A DNA stretch of 64,000 bases from Vibrio tritonius (GTDB lineage: Bacteria > Pseudomonadota > Gammaproteobacteria > Enterobacterales > Vibrionaceae): positions 930,001 through 994,000 of the forward strand of contig NZ_AP014635.1 in the NCBI RefSeq assembly GCF_001547935.1, read 5' to 3'. Under the pieces are notes generated by a model that worked only from the letters and a program-made list of their open reading frames with translations, was not told where the DNA came from and did not search any database. Positions 21,264-29,751 of this stretch are shown piece after piece (positions within the stretch are counted from its first letter, which is position 1; each line of letters starts with the position of its first letter). A program made the position numbers and the translations under genes.

Positions 21264-23164
21264 TGCAGTGCTTAAAATATTTGGGTTGGTGGATAGTCAC
21301 TTTGCTGTGTTGCTCAAATGTTTATGCACAGAGCGTAGCTGTTCAACACAGTGAACATTGTACGGTTGAAGTCGGTGAGATTAGAGCTTATCAAAGCACT
21401 GAGCCCGCCGATATAACTGTCTTTAAACCGCCCTCTATCGACTCCCCATCCACACCAGTAGTGTTGCCTCATAATTGGTCGTCGCTTTGGCCTGAGTATA
21501 GCGGAGTGGTGTGGTATCGAATTCCTTGGTTTTGGCGTTGTGCTGATTATGCTGCTCAGCATAAACCGATTGGTATAGTCATTCGCTACATCAGTATGGC
21601 TGGAGCCGTCATGCTCAATGATCAGATGATTTGGCGAGATGATCATTTTACTGAGCCCTTGTCTCGCAGTTGGAATCGTCCGCTCTATTTTTCGATTCCT
21701 GATGCAGCTCTGCACTATGGAGAAAACTCTCTTTGGGTTCGTGTTATTGGTTTAAAAGAGCAGGCTCCAGGCGTAGGTGAGATCACGATTGGGCATGCTC
21801 AGGCCCAGTATGACATTTATCGTCAGTTAACTTGGCAACAACGTACTCTGTTTTTAATCAACCTCATCGTGTCGGTTGTCTTCGCATTGATCTTTACTTT
21901 TATTTGGTGGAGTTATCGCTCTGCGACTGCAAATGGTTGGTATGCTTTGCAAACTTGGTGCTGGATTGGTTTTTGTGCTCATTTATTGATGACGGAGGGC
22001 TTTCCTTTTGGCTCTTCCTTGCTGATTGCCAAAATTAACGCCATTTTTTTAGCTGCATTTATCTGTACCACTAATATTTTTTCATGGCGTTTTATTAACA
22101 AGCGTTGGCGATTGTGGGAAAAGATTATGTGGTCGGTATTCGCTGTTAGCTCAATTGTGTTGATAAGCTCACCATTCTCATGGTTACAAACCTTGCTCTA
22201 TATTTGGGGCCCGCTGTTCATGTTGGTTTATTTAGGTAACCAAATTTGGTTTATTGGCGTTTCAATCTGCAGTAAAGAAATGGAGCATAAGCTCATTGCT
22301 GGTTGCTATGTGTTATTTATTGTTATGGCGGTTAACGACTATCTGGTTCTGATTAAAGTCAGATCTGAGGATGCGACGATTTTAATACCGTATGGTTCGA
22401 TTATTACGACAGTAATGATCACCTATCTTTTGGCAAAACGGGTCGCTAATAATATGCTGCGTGTGACGCGTTTTTCTGCAGAAATGAATGAGGCTGTCAC
22501 ACGAGCTTGTGGCGAACTCAATGATCAATTAACGCAGGCACATTTACAGGATATTGAGTCGACACGTAACGAATTAAGACAAAACTTTTCTCATGATTTG
22601 CATGATGGTGTTGGTGGTGAGTTAGTCCGGTCCATCGCTTTATTTGAGAAAAAACAGGGGCCACTTGATCAAAAATTTGTGTTGTCGTTACTTAAACAAA
22701 TGCGCGATGACTTACGAGGGGTACTCGACAGCTCTGCAAATAGTAGTATGCAAGTTCCTGATTCTCCAAGAGCATGGCTTGGGCCTTTAAAACAGCGCTT
22801 TGGTAACTTGTTTGATGAACTAGACATTGAACATAGTTGGTATATTGCTTCAGCATGGCACCTAACGCCAAAGTCTAATCAATGCGTTACCTTGGCGCGT
22901 TTTATTGAGGAAGCGCTTACCAATGTCGTTAAACATAGTCGAGCTCAAACTGTTCAAATAAGCGTCAACTATGGTGTCCAAAATGCACTTGTCATCTCCA
23001 TCGAAGATGATGGCGTGGGATTTAACTGGCAGGAGATGCAAAGCAGTGGATTGGGAATTGGTTTACACAGTATGCAGGAGAGAGTGGTAAAAATAGGAGG
23101 GCAATTGTCTGTTCATTCGTCGCCAGGTAAAACCCAGTTAATTGCAACGGTTCCTTTGCACTAA
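21263..23164 (+). CDS. Membrane sensor histidine kinase (7TMR-DISM-like, HisKA_3)
   Basis: A 633-residue kinase. An N-terminal signal-like segment (residues 5-23) is followed by a periplasmic domain (about 25-190) with a jelly-roll look (LPHNWSSLWPEYSGVVWYRI, NSLWVRVIG), similar to 7TMR-DISM extracellular or sugar-binding modules. About seven membrane segments span 195-395. The dimerisation helix holds the phosphoacceptor H444 (NFSHDLHDGVGGEL). The ATPase domain has its N-box near N554 (FIEEALTNVVKHSRA), a DDGVGF box near 582 and GIGLHSMQERV. It is expected to phosphorylate the regulator encoded just upstream. The ligand is unknown but may be a carbohydrate. Confidence 0.9.
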   Translation: MQCLKYLGWWIVTLLCCSNVYAQSVAVQHSEHCTVEVGEIRAYQSTEPADITVFKPPSIDSPSTPVVLPHNWSSLWPEYSGVVWYRIPWFWRCADYAAQHKPIGIVIRYISMAGAVMLNDQMIWRDDHFTEPLSRSWNRPLYFSIPDAALHYGENSLWVRVIGLKEQAPGVGEITIGHAQAQYDIYRQLTWQQRTLFLINLIVSVVFALIFTFIWWSYRSATANGWYALQTWCWIGFCAHLLMTEGFPFGSSLLIAKINAIFLAAFICTTNIFSWRFINKRWRLWEKIMWSVFAVSSIVLISSPFSWLQTLLYIWGPLFMLVYLGNQIWFIGVSICSKEMEHKLIAGCYVLFIVMAVNDYLVLIKVRSEDATILIPYGSIITTVMITYLLAKRVANNMLRVTRFSAEMNEAVTRACGELNDQLTQAHLQDIESTRNELRQNFSHDLHDGVGGELVRSIALFEKKQGPLDQKFVLSLLKQMRDDLRGVLDSSANSSMQVPDSPRAWLGPLKQRFGNLFDELDIEHSWYIASAWHLTPKSNQCVTLARFIEEALTNVVKHSRAQTVQISVNYGVQNALVISIEDDGVGFNWQEMQSSGLGIGLHSMQERVVKIGGQLSVHSSPGKTQLIATVPLH

Positions 23165-23550
23165 TACCAACGACGTCCATTCTCTGACCGTATGATTTCC
23201 ACAATGGTTATCACGTTATTGATTGAATTAGCGAGCAAAATACCTGTTTTCAGTGATGTAACTACCACTTTGGTATAGGTATGATACTGACATCAACAAA
23301 GAGTTGGGATAAACCTCATATTTTCAATGCGCGCAGGCTGTTGAATGGTGTCTTTTATCTCATAACTTTGCTTGAACAAGGCTAAAAACTAACAGTGTTA
23401 GTTGGCATATAAAAATAAAATATAAAACAGATAGTTATCTAAATTAATCAGAAAGGCGCTTGAAATGTCTTATGAGTACTTAGAGTGTTCAATTTTATGT
23501 AGGATTTGGGTTCTCTAAGTGCTTATTTCAGTTTGAGCTGATTTGATATT
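23165..23550. other. Non-coding region after the kinase gene
   Basis: About 385 bp without a credible gene; AT-rich. It may hold the promoter of the structured element that follows. Confidence 0.35.
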
Positions 23551-23675
23551 GCTTGATAACGGCCCCTCGACAGTGGGGGTGGTTATCTAGAAAAGGTTCC
23601 GATTTTGTATTAGATAGCCAATCTACAACGTCATTGGTAGAAGCCCACTCCTCGGAGTGGGCTTTTCTCTTTCAT
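23551..23675 (+). ncRNA. Candidate small RNA ending in an intrinsic terminator
   Basis: A strong hairpin at 23555-23587 (GATAAC pairing GTTATC, with CCCC/GGGG above it) is followed by about 50 unstructured bases. A ten-base-pair terminator stem then closes it (AAGCCCACTC at 23641-23650 with GAGTGGGCTT at 23655-23664, then TTCTCTTTC). The U-rich side is on the plus strand, so it does not serve the convergent aphA. The short frame over the region looks spurious. No clear promoter is assigned. An alternative is the 3' UTR of the kinase operon. Confidence 0.4.
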
Positions 23676-23723
23676 ACGCCATCACACAGTGTGCTGGTGG
23701 CTATTGGCCTTTATTTTCATAAA

Positions 23724-24461
23724 TCAGTATTGTGAATTGCGCAGGATTCGTTCACCGTATAGGCCATTTTTCGGCAATGGTTTATAACTGGAGTTCGCGG
23801 CGCGCATTACTCGTATACCTTCTGCTCCTGCGTGACGTGCAGAGATAATGTCTCCATCCGAATCGCCATAATAGATTTTGATTTTATGGGCCTTGATGTA
23901 CTGAGTTTTGGTGTAAACCGTACGGCTTGCCCCCGCAAAAATGACCTCGTTCATCTTCTTAATATGGAATGTCTTTTGCAAATAATCAGTGGTGAAATGG
24001 CAAGGAGATGAAGTTCTACCGGTGATAAAGTAGATATCGTCACCTCGATCTTGATGCATCGTAATCAATTGTTTCGCAATTGATTTTGGCATACTGAAAG
24101 CGTCCCAGCCACAGTTGGCTTTATCCCAAAACTTTTGGTTGCTCAGATATTCATAGCCATTAGGAGAAAACATCTGTTGGCCACGATAGAAAACGGGGGA
24201 GCTAAACAAAGTTGTATCGTCAATATCAAATCCCACTGCGATAGGGGCGGTATCCTTCAGTTCTTTTTGGATATCACTGACGTCAATCATGCGAAGATCA
24301 CTTGGTATACCATTAGCTAACATTTCAGCGGTGGTATAGCCTGAATGTGTACCAGGGGTTTTAGGATCGGCATGAGTGGCGTAACTGAACAAAGCACTCA
24401 GACCAACAAGAGTAACCAATAGGGGCGCTTTCAAAATAATGTCCTTTTTAAGCAATGACAT
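23724..24461 (-). CDS. aphA: Class B acid phosphatase
   Basis: A 245-residue periplasmic non-specific phosphatase of the HAD superfamily. A signal segment covers about residues 10-31 (ending ATHA). The class B signature FDIDDTTLFSSP carries the nucleophile D79 and general acid D81. The HAD motifs FITGRTSSPC and YYGDSDGDI follow, and the latter supplies Mg ligands. It releases inorganic phosphate from organic phosphomonoesters and can also transfer phosphate. The length is normal (E. coli 237). It is a single gene. Confidence 0.95.
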   Translation of the reverse strand: MSLLKKDIILKAPLLVTLVGLSALFSYATHADPKTPGTHSGYTTAEMLANGIPSDLRMIDVSDIQKELKDTAPIAVGFDIDDTTLFSSPVFYRGQQMFSPNGYEYLSNQKFWDKANCGWDAFSMPKSIAKQLITMHQDRGDDIYFITGRTSSPCHFTTDYLQKTFHIKKMNEVIFAGASRTVYTKTQYIKAHKIKIYYGDSDGDIISARHAGAEGIRVMRAANSSYKPLPKNGLYGERILRNSQY

Positions 24462-24529
24462 AGAATTTGCTAGGATAACCTTATGCCTCCAAGTGTGTAT
24501 AGCTTAAATACGACTTACTTGATGATTTT

Positions 24530-24997
24530 TTAGCGTTGCCCAAACAATTTGTCACCGAACATAAACAGTACTAAACCCATTAGCATGATGAGCAGTCCGG
24601 CGTATTTCCACCAATAAACCGGTCGAATTGGCATTTGAATAAGTCCTAAACTATCGATGAGCATTCCAGCAATTAGTTGTCCTAAAATAAACAGGAACAT
24701 AGCATTGGTGATGCCAATTCTTGGAGCCAAAAAGATACTGGTAAATACAACCGCTGCGCCGATTAAACCGCCAACCCAGCGCCACCAAGGTTGTTGAAGT
24801 AGCTGATTACTCATGCCACTCCATTGAACTTGCGTAAGAGCTAGAATCCCAAGGCAGATGGCTCCAACCGTAAAAGAAATAAAAGCGGCCATTAGTGGTT
24901 GACCGTTAACTCCGGCGCTTAAGCGACTGTTTACTGCGGCCTGTATTGAAAGCCCAATACCACTCACTAGAGCCATAAGAAAATAAAGCCAATTCAT
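24530..24997 (-). CDS. DMT superfamily transporter, YdcZ family
   Basis: A 155-residue protein with five hydrophobic segments (about 3-22, 35-56, 72-92, 97-116, 128-148). LYFLMALVSGIGLSIQAAVNSRL and TNAMFLFILGQLIAGMLIDSLGL are typical of the YdcZ (DUF606) half-size drug/metabolite transporters, which probably work as dimers. The substrate is unknown. It is transcribed toward aphA, 68 bases upstream of the aphA start, so the two may be co-transcribed. Confidence 0.85.
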   Translation of the reverse strand: MNWLYFLMALVSGIGLSIQAAVNSRLSAGVNGQPLMAAFISFTVGAICLGILALTQVQWSGMSNQLLQQPWWRWVGGLIGAAVVFTSIFLAPRIGITNAMFLFILGQLIAGMLIDSLGLIQMPIRPVYWWKYAGLLIMLMGLVLFMFGDKLFGQR

Positions 24998-25151
24998 TAG
25001 AGTTCCTGATCACAAAGAGTGTCCAAATATGATGGACTATTTTGGTTAGGAGAGCGAGTAACAGAATTGTCTAACCAAATTTATTACATCATACCGAGAT
25101 TATCTCTTTTGTTGGGGAACATTCATCCAAGCCTTGGTGATTGTCTTAAAT

Positions 25152-25442
25152 TCAACAACACTCTTGTTCTATTTGATACAAAAGTGCCAGTGCAGGTTGG
25201 TCATCGCATTGAGTAAAGTAATCGAACAATATGTTCATCTGATTGCCAATAAAATGAAGATTGTCATGCCCACAACGCTGTTGGTGAGCTAGCTTGTCGG
25301 CAAAATAGGTCTGCCATTTGGTATCGCCAATTTGTTGGGTCAAGTTATGTTCAAGCATTCCCATTAAACGATCGGCATTTTGGTTGCATTTAATTCCTTC
25401 AAATGAAATGTAACGGTCGACATCTTGAGTCGTTTTGTTCAT
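25152..25442 (-). CDS. cowN: CowN-like N2-fixation sustaining protein
   Basis: A 96-residue soluble protein that I recognise as CowN from DRYISFEGIKCNQNADRLM (residues 9-27), LHFIGNQMNILFDYF, and the family's characteristic ending LLYQIEQECC. In the family, CowN supports nitrogen fixation in the presence of carbon monoxide by protecting nitrogenase. AAAGGAGC precedes the ATG. A sigma-54 promoter with exact GG-N10-GC spacing lies 34 bases upstream, as expected for a gene controlled with nif functions. No nif gene is in the window. Neighbours (a DMT transporter and a chemoreceptor) give no functional clue. Confidence 0.85.
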   Translation of the reverse strand: MNKTTQDVDRYISFEGIKCNQNADRLMGMLEHNLTQQIGDTKWQTYFADKLAHQQRCGHDNLHFIGNQMNILFDYFTQCDDQPALALLYQIEQECC

Positions 25443-25475
25443 TTTTTAGCTCCTTTGTTCGTGTAAGAATTTCAT

Positions 25476-25491
25476 TGCAAAAACAGTACCA
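25476..25491 (-). promoter_or_regulatory. Sigma-54 (-24/-12) promoter of cowN
   Basis: On the minus strand it reads TGGTACTGTTTTTGCA. The consensus is TGGCAC-N5-TTGCA. The GG and GC dinucleotides are exactly ten bases apart and one core position differs. The predicted start lies about 12 bases downstream, just ahead of the ribosome site. I saw no clear TGT-N10-ACA NifA site upstream. Confidence 0.78.
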
Positions 25492-25689
25492 AATCGGTTT
25501 CGAGACAGGGGGCTAGCGGGGTGAAGATAAGAAAATTATCATTAATACTACGCCGAACAAAAATTAATGTTCTAGACTGATTTTGAATAACGTAGGTGGT
25601 TGGACCATTTTGTTTGGGGTGAAGACCATCAAAATAACACGACTTGTAAGTCGGAAGCGTGTCTATTCAACAGAAAAGGATAACAACGT

Positions 25690-27282
25690 ATGGGCTGGTT
25701 TATGGATTTGTCGTTGCGGTTGAAAATATCTCTACCGCTTGGACTCGTGTTTTTAGTATCTCTTCTTATTGGCTATAACACACTCTCTTCTTCTCGTACT
25801 TTACTCTTTGGGGTTAATCAAGCGACCCATTTTCACGTTCCAGCGATGTCACTATTACTTAATGTGGACCGTGACATGTACCAAGCAATGGAGGGGCTGG
25901 AAAATGGATTACGATCTCATCTAAGTAAGAAGAGCGATAGTACAAAATTTGAAGAAGACTTTAGTAATAATGCTGATCAGGTTAAACAACGCTTAACTCA
26001 ATATGTTGCACTACAACAAGATGAGACTCATCGCGCTCAAGGAGAGCAACTTCTCACAAGTGCACTCGCGTGGATTAGTGATGCGGAGCAAGTGCAGGCG
26101 CTGATTAATAGCAAACAGCTTGATGCAGCGAATCAACTCTACTTAGGCGATGTTGAGGAAAAGTTTGACGCGACGCGCAGCCTACTCGACCCTATGGGAG
26201 TTTATGAAGCTCAGCAAGTTGAGGATATTTCTCAGTTAATATCCTCGACGATAAGTGAGTCAAACACGGCGCAACTTTGGGGGACGGGGATTGTGGTTGT
26301 ACTGTTATTTATCGGTATTATCACGGTTCCTTCTTTGGTTCTGCAACGAGTTAAGTCGTTACAGGTTTGCTTAAATGAGTTAAACAGTGGTGAAGGGGAT
26401 TTACGTTTCCGTATAAAACTGCGCGGTCGTGATGAATTTTATGGCCTAGCAGTAAGCCTAAACAGTTTTCTGGATAAGCTGCACGGTATTATGAAGCAGT
26501 TGGATAGCCAGGCTAAAGAGATGTCTTCTGCATCTAAATAATTGAGTGATCTTTCGAAGCACACATTAGATATCACACAAACTCAGACGGTTGCAGTGGA
26601 ATCGATAGTGACCGCTGCAACAGAGTTGAGTGCTACGGTATCTCATGTCACTGAAAATACGGTTTCAGCCGCCAACGAAACAGAGCAATCAAACCAACAT
26701 GTCGAAAGTGGGCGACAAACGGCCCAAAAAGCGATTACCAATTTGCAAGTCTTGTGTGGCAATGTAGAAACCAGTGCCACAACTATTCGGCAGGTTGCAG
26801 AATATGCTAATCAAATCACTGATATTTTGAATATCATTCAGAGTATTGCGGAGCAAACTAACCTATTGGCTCTTAATGCGGCAATTGAAGCGGCGCGAGC
26901 TGGAGAACAAGGCAGGGGCTTTGCGGTGGTAGCGGATGAAGTTCGGTCATTGGCAAAACGTACTCAAGATGCAACAGAAGACATCAATAATATGATTGAT
27001 AGGCTTAACAGTGGTGTTTCTTCTTCGCTTAACGATATAGAGAAGAGCCTTAATCAAGCGCATCAAACTCAAACGTTTTCTGCCGATTTAGAGCAAGCAC
27101 TGTTAGCGATATCGGAATCAGTAGTGTTGATTAGAGATATGAGCCAGCAGATATCAACCGCTTCCGAACAGCAGGATGTGACCACCCGAGATATCACTGA
27201 AAACATCACGAAGATCGGTGATTTGACCAAAGAGAGTGACATGGTGCACAAACGGTGGCAAGCGAAAGTCAGCATCTTTTGA
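25690..27282 (+). pseudogene. Methyl-accepting chemotaxis protein interrupted by one in-frame stop
   Basis: Reading through one TAA codon (26539-26541) gives a normal chemoreceptor of about 530 residues. It has a membrane segment (about 14-28), a four-helix-bundle periplasmic domain (30-195), a second membrane segment (197-220), a HAMP domain (220-272), and the signalling hairpin with its tip motif ([22 protein letters not shown]). The stop falls just after the HAMP domain (EMSSASK-stop-LSDLS) with no frameshift. A single C-to-T change of CAA would explain it. The downstream half has no ATG or ribosome site at the break. It may be a recent pseudogene, a read-through case or a sequencing error. 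Confidence 0.8.
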
Positions 27283-27431
27283 TGCTGTCTGGTACACTTG
27301 ATAATCTGTTATCCCAATTTAAAGTGTAATACTAGCCAAGTTATTATCTGACCATTCTGGCTGGCTAAATGCGGTCTTTGGCCACATAAAAATTCGCGCG
27401 GTATATCATCTACTTGTAGGGATTAAAAAGA

Positions 27432-27458
27432 CAAAAAGAGAGCCGAAGCTCTCTTTTT
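27432..27458. terminator. Terminator of tRNA-Pro (and possibly the chemoreceptor gene)
   Basis: AAAAAGAGAG-CCGAAG-CTCTCTTTTT, a ten-base-pair symmetric stem with A and T runs on its two sides, able to act in both directions. Confidence 0.75.
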
Positions 27459-27467
27459 ATTGGTGTA

Positions 27468-27544
27468 TGGTCGGACTGAGAGGATTTGAACCTCCGACCC
27501 CCGACACCCCATGACGGTGCGCTACCAAGCTGCGCTACAGTCCG
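27468..27544 (-). tRNA. tRNA-Pro (anticodon GGG)
   Basis: A 77-nt tRNA on the minus strand: CGGACTG acceptor, D-arm TAGCGCAGCTTGGTAGCGCA, anticodon loop ATGGGGT giving GGG, T-arm GGAGGTTCAAATCC and an encoded CCA. It closely resembles E. coli proL. Confidence 0.97.
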
Positions 27545-27552
27545 ATGGAATT

Positions 27553-27581
27553 ACTCTAATCATTTTTCCGAAAACCGTCAA
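27553..27581 (-). promoter_or_regulatory. Promoter of tRNA-Pro
   Basis: On the minus strand, TTGACG and TAGAGT are separated by 17 bases, ending nine bases before the tRNA 5' end. Confidence 0.7.
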
Positions 27582-27583
27582 GG

Positions 27584-27613
27584 TAATTAAATCATAACAT
27601 TATGATTTAATTA
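27584..27613. repeat. Perfect 14-bp inverted repeat at the end of the yejM-type gene
   Basis: TAATTAAATCATAA, a CA centre, then the exact reverse complement. It overlaps the stop codon of the downstream sulfatase-like gene. It is AT-only at the ends, so it could be a weak terminator or a protein-binding site. Confidence 0.6.
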
Positions 27614-29415
27614 TCCTTTACATAGAAACGCTGTAATTCGGTTAAACCTTGTAGCAATACAGGTAGGGTTGGACTTTCGTGTTTCAAACGGTGGTAGTTT
27701 TCATCGTACACTTTAAAGTTACCAAATTTATCCACCACAGTGGTCTCATTACCGCTAATAAGAGCCAGTTCACGAGTATCGCCCGCAAGAATCCATTTCC
27801 GCGTGGTTTCATCAAATAGATTACGACCGCTACTAAAATCACTTGGATTAGAAGATACACCCATGAGGTCTTGCAAAATCGTCACAGAAAGATCGAGATG
27901 GCTAGAGCGATGCTTAAATCGCGCAGCAAGCTTGCCTGGCCAATGAATAACCATAGGTACTTTAATTTGATATTGGCTATAGTTGCTGTTTGAACCCCAA
28001 GAGTTGGTCTTGGTTTCATTGAATTCCATGCCGTGATTTGACGTAATGATAACAACAGTATTTTCCGTCAAATTCAGTTGATTCAATTTTTCAAACAACT
28101 GACCAAGTTCGTTATCTGCCAATGAGATAGATTGTTGATAGTCTTTTGATAACCGTTGTTTTGGCGAGCCTGTTTGTTCGCTACTGCGGTTTAGATCATT
28201 GAAGTCTTCAACGGACGTTAACTCAATATAACTAAACCAATGCTTGCTATCTTGGTTAACTACCCAATTGCCCCAGTTTTCGATGGTTTGTACGTCTGGG
28301 TTAACATCTGGTTTAAACTCTTGCTGAACCATGGGTAAACCGCGAAACATAGTTTCTTCATAAAGATTATCGTCAAAATTATCACCACTGAACAAGCCAA
28401 ATTGATAGTGATGGCTTTTTAGTACATTCACCATGACAGGTGAGGCGCCTTGGGCAGTAATGCTGCTAGCGTAACTACTTGGCAAGCCGTAGAACAACCC
28501 AAACAGACCGTACATGTCATTACTGGAACTGTAGTGATTCAAGAAATTGAGATTTTGTTCTGCAAATGCGCTGGTGTAAGGCATTTGCGTTGGATTTAAA
28601 GCGTCGGCGCGCAGGTTGTTCACACTCACCAACAGAATATTGAGCTCATTGGCACGACGACCAAATTCGATTTTTTCGAGCGGATAGTTAACCAAGTCTA
28701 CATTGTGTTGGTTTTCTTCCAATCGTTTTAAGTATTCATCTCGGTCCAACAACCCATGTTTCTCCATGAAGGATTTCGCCGTCATTGGGTAGGAGAGAGG
28801 GAAGTTAGATTTCTGTCCGGTGACTGGAGTATAAAAATACGCGTCGGACCAAACATAAATTAGGTGGCTAGCGATGAAGCAAACAAAAAAGACTGCAGTT
28901 AACGGCCGTCCAATACGTTTGTGTGACAATTTACGCTGTTTGCGCCATACCCATTCAGAGAGGCCTAACTCAAGTAAAAAGATGAGCGGCAATACAACAA
29001 AGAGGTGTTGTAAATCTGTGCTGATGGCGCTGCTTTTATCGCTAAATAGTAGTTCCCACACCACAGGTGTGAGGTGGAGATTAATAATTTGGTAGGCCTG
29101 AGTATCTACTAAAAGAATAGTCAGCCCTGACGTCGCGAAGCAGACCGAGAAAAAGCGGAAGACTGCTCGCGACGGTATCACAAAGGTCAACGGAAACAGG
29201 ATCAGTAAGTAGAGAGCGAAGACCAAAAAGCCAAAGTGCCCTGCCCAAGATACAGCTAAGTAAAACTGTCCAAGCAAGGTTTCTGGCCATGGTGATTGCG
29301 CGATGTATCGCGTACCTATCAGCATCGCAGCTATGATATTAAAGAAGGCAAACCAGTGCCCCCAGCCAACGAGGCGTGAAACGCGTTCGCCGTATGTATT
29401 TCCGCTATCTACCAT
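27607..29415 (-). CDS. yejM: YejM/PbgA (LapC)-type inner-membrane sulfatase-fold protein
   Basis: A 602-residue protein. Five N-terminal membrane segments (about residues 18-195, DUF3413) are followed by a periplasmic alkaline-phosphatase/sulfatase-fold domain (about 245-590). That domain begins ANELNILLVSVNNLRADAL and includes VVIITSNHGMEFNET. In enterobacteria this protein senses periplasmic LPS and, with LapB, controls LpxC turnover and outer-membrane balance. The nucleophile position in SVNNLRADALN lacks the usual catalytic Ser/Cys context, consistent with a non-enzymatic role. It lies downstream of yejL on the same strand, as in E. coli. Confidence 0.92.
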   Translation of the reverse strand: MVDSGNTYGERVSRLVGWGHWFAFFNIIAAMLIGTRYIAQSPWPETLLGQFYLAVSWAGHFGFLVFALYLLILFPLTFVIPSRAVFRFFSVCFATSGLTILLVDTQAYQIINLHLTPVVWELLFSDKSSAISTDLQHLFVVLPLIFLLELGLSEWVWRKQRKLSHKRIGRPLTAVFFVCFIASHLIYVWSDAYFYTPVTGQKSNFPLSYPMTAKSFMEKHGLLDRDEYLKRLEENQHNVDLVNYPLEKIEFGRRANELNILLVSVNNLRADALNPTQMPYTSAFAEQNLNFLNHYSSSNDMYGLFGLFYGLPSSYASSITAQGASPVMVNVLKSHHYQFGLFSGDNFDDNLYEETMFRGLPMVQQEFKPDVNPDVQTIENWGNWVVNQDSKHWFSYIELTSVEDFNDLNRSSEQTGSPKQRLSKDYQQSISLADNELGQLFEKLNQLNLTENTVVIITSNHGMEFNETKTNSWGSNSNYSQYQIKVPMVIHWPGKLAARFKHRSSHLDLSVTILQDLMGVSSNPSDFSSGRNLFDETTRKWILAGDTRELALISGNETTVVDKFGNFKVYDENYHRLKHESPTLPVLLQGLTELQRFYVKDN

Positions 29416-29451
29416 GTGATGTTCTGTAATTTATCCGTTCTTATGATGAAT

Positions 29452-29667
29452 TCAGTTTTTAATTGATGACATCAACGCTTGAGCAAACTTCTCTGCGATT
29501 GCTTTACGCTGCCCAGCAGCGACATTCTGATTCAGTACATTTGTGGCAATATTGCCAGCAATCATCAATGTTAACTCTGATGATGCTTCGTGTTTATCAA
29601 GAACGGCAGCAATTTCAGTCAAGATTGTTTCAACTTTCTCGTCACTATATTTTGATGTAATTGGCAT
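29452..29667 (-). CDS. yejL: YejL family protein (UPF0352)
   Basis: A 71-residue helical protein, [19 protein letters not shown]..., matching the conserved UPF0352 family in length and sequence. Its function is unknown. It sits between yejM and the divergent yejK, the conserved order in gammaproteobacteria. Confidence 0.92.
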   Translation of the reverse strand: MPITSKYSDEKVETILTEIAAVLDKHEASSELTLMIAGNIATNVLNQNVAAGQRKAIAEKFAQALMSSIKN

Positions 29668-29751
29668 AGATACTCTGATGATGATAGTAAAAGCGGCTTA
29701 TGATAACCTACTATGCCTTACAACTGAAACCACAACGATGATAATTTCACT

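Noticed and set aside
23553..23735. 60-codon frame on the plus strand in the 23.6-kb spacer
   Set aside because: It runs through a strong hairpin and an intrinsic terminator, has no ribosome site and no recognisable protein features; an RNA explanation is better.
25100..27300. A nif or chemotaxis island around cowN
   Set aside because: No nitrogenase, cofactor or other chemotaxis genes are present; base composition looks like the neighbourhood.
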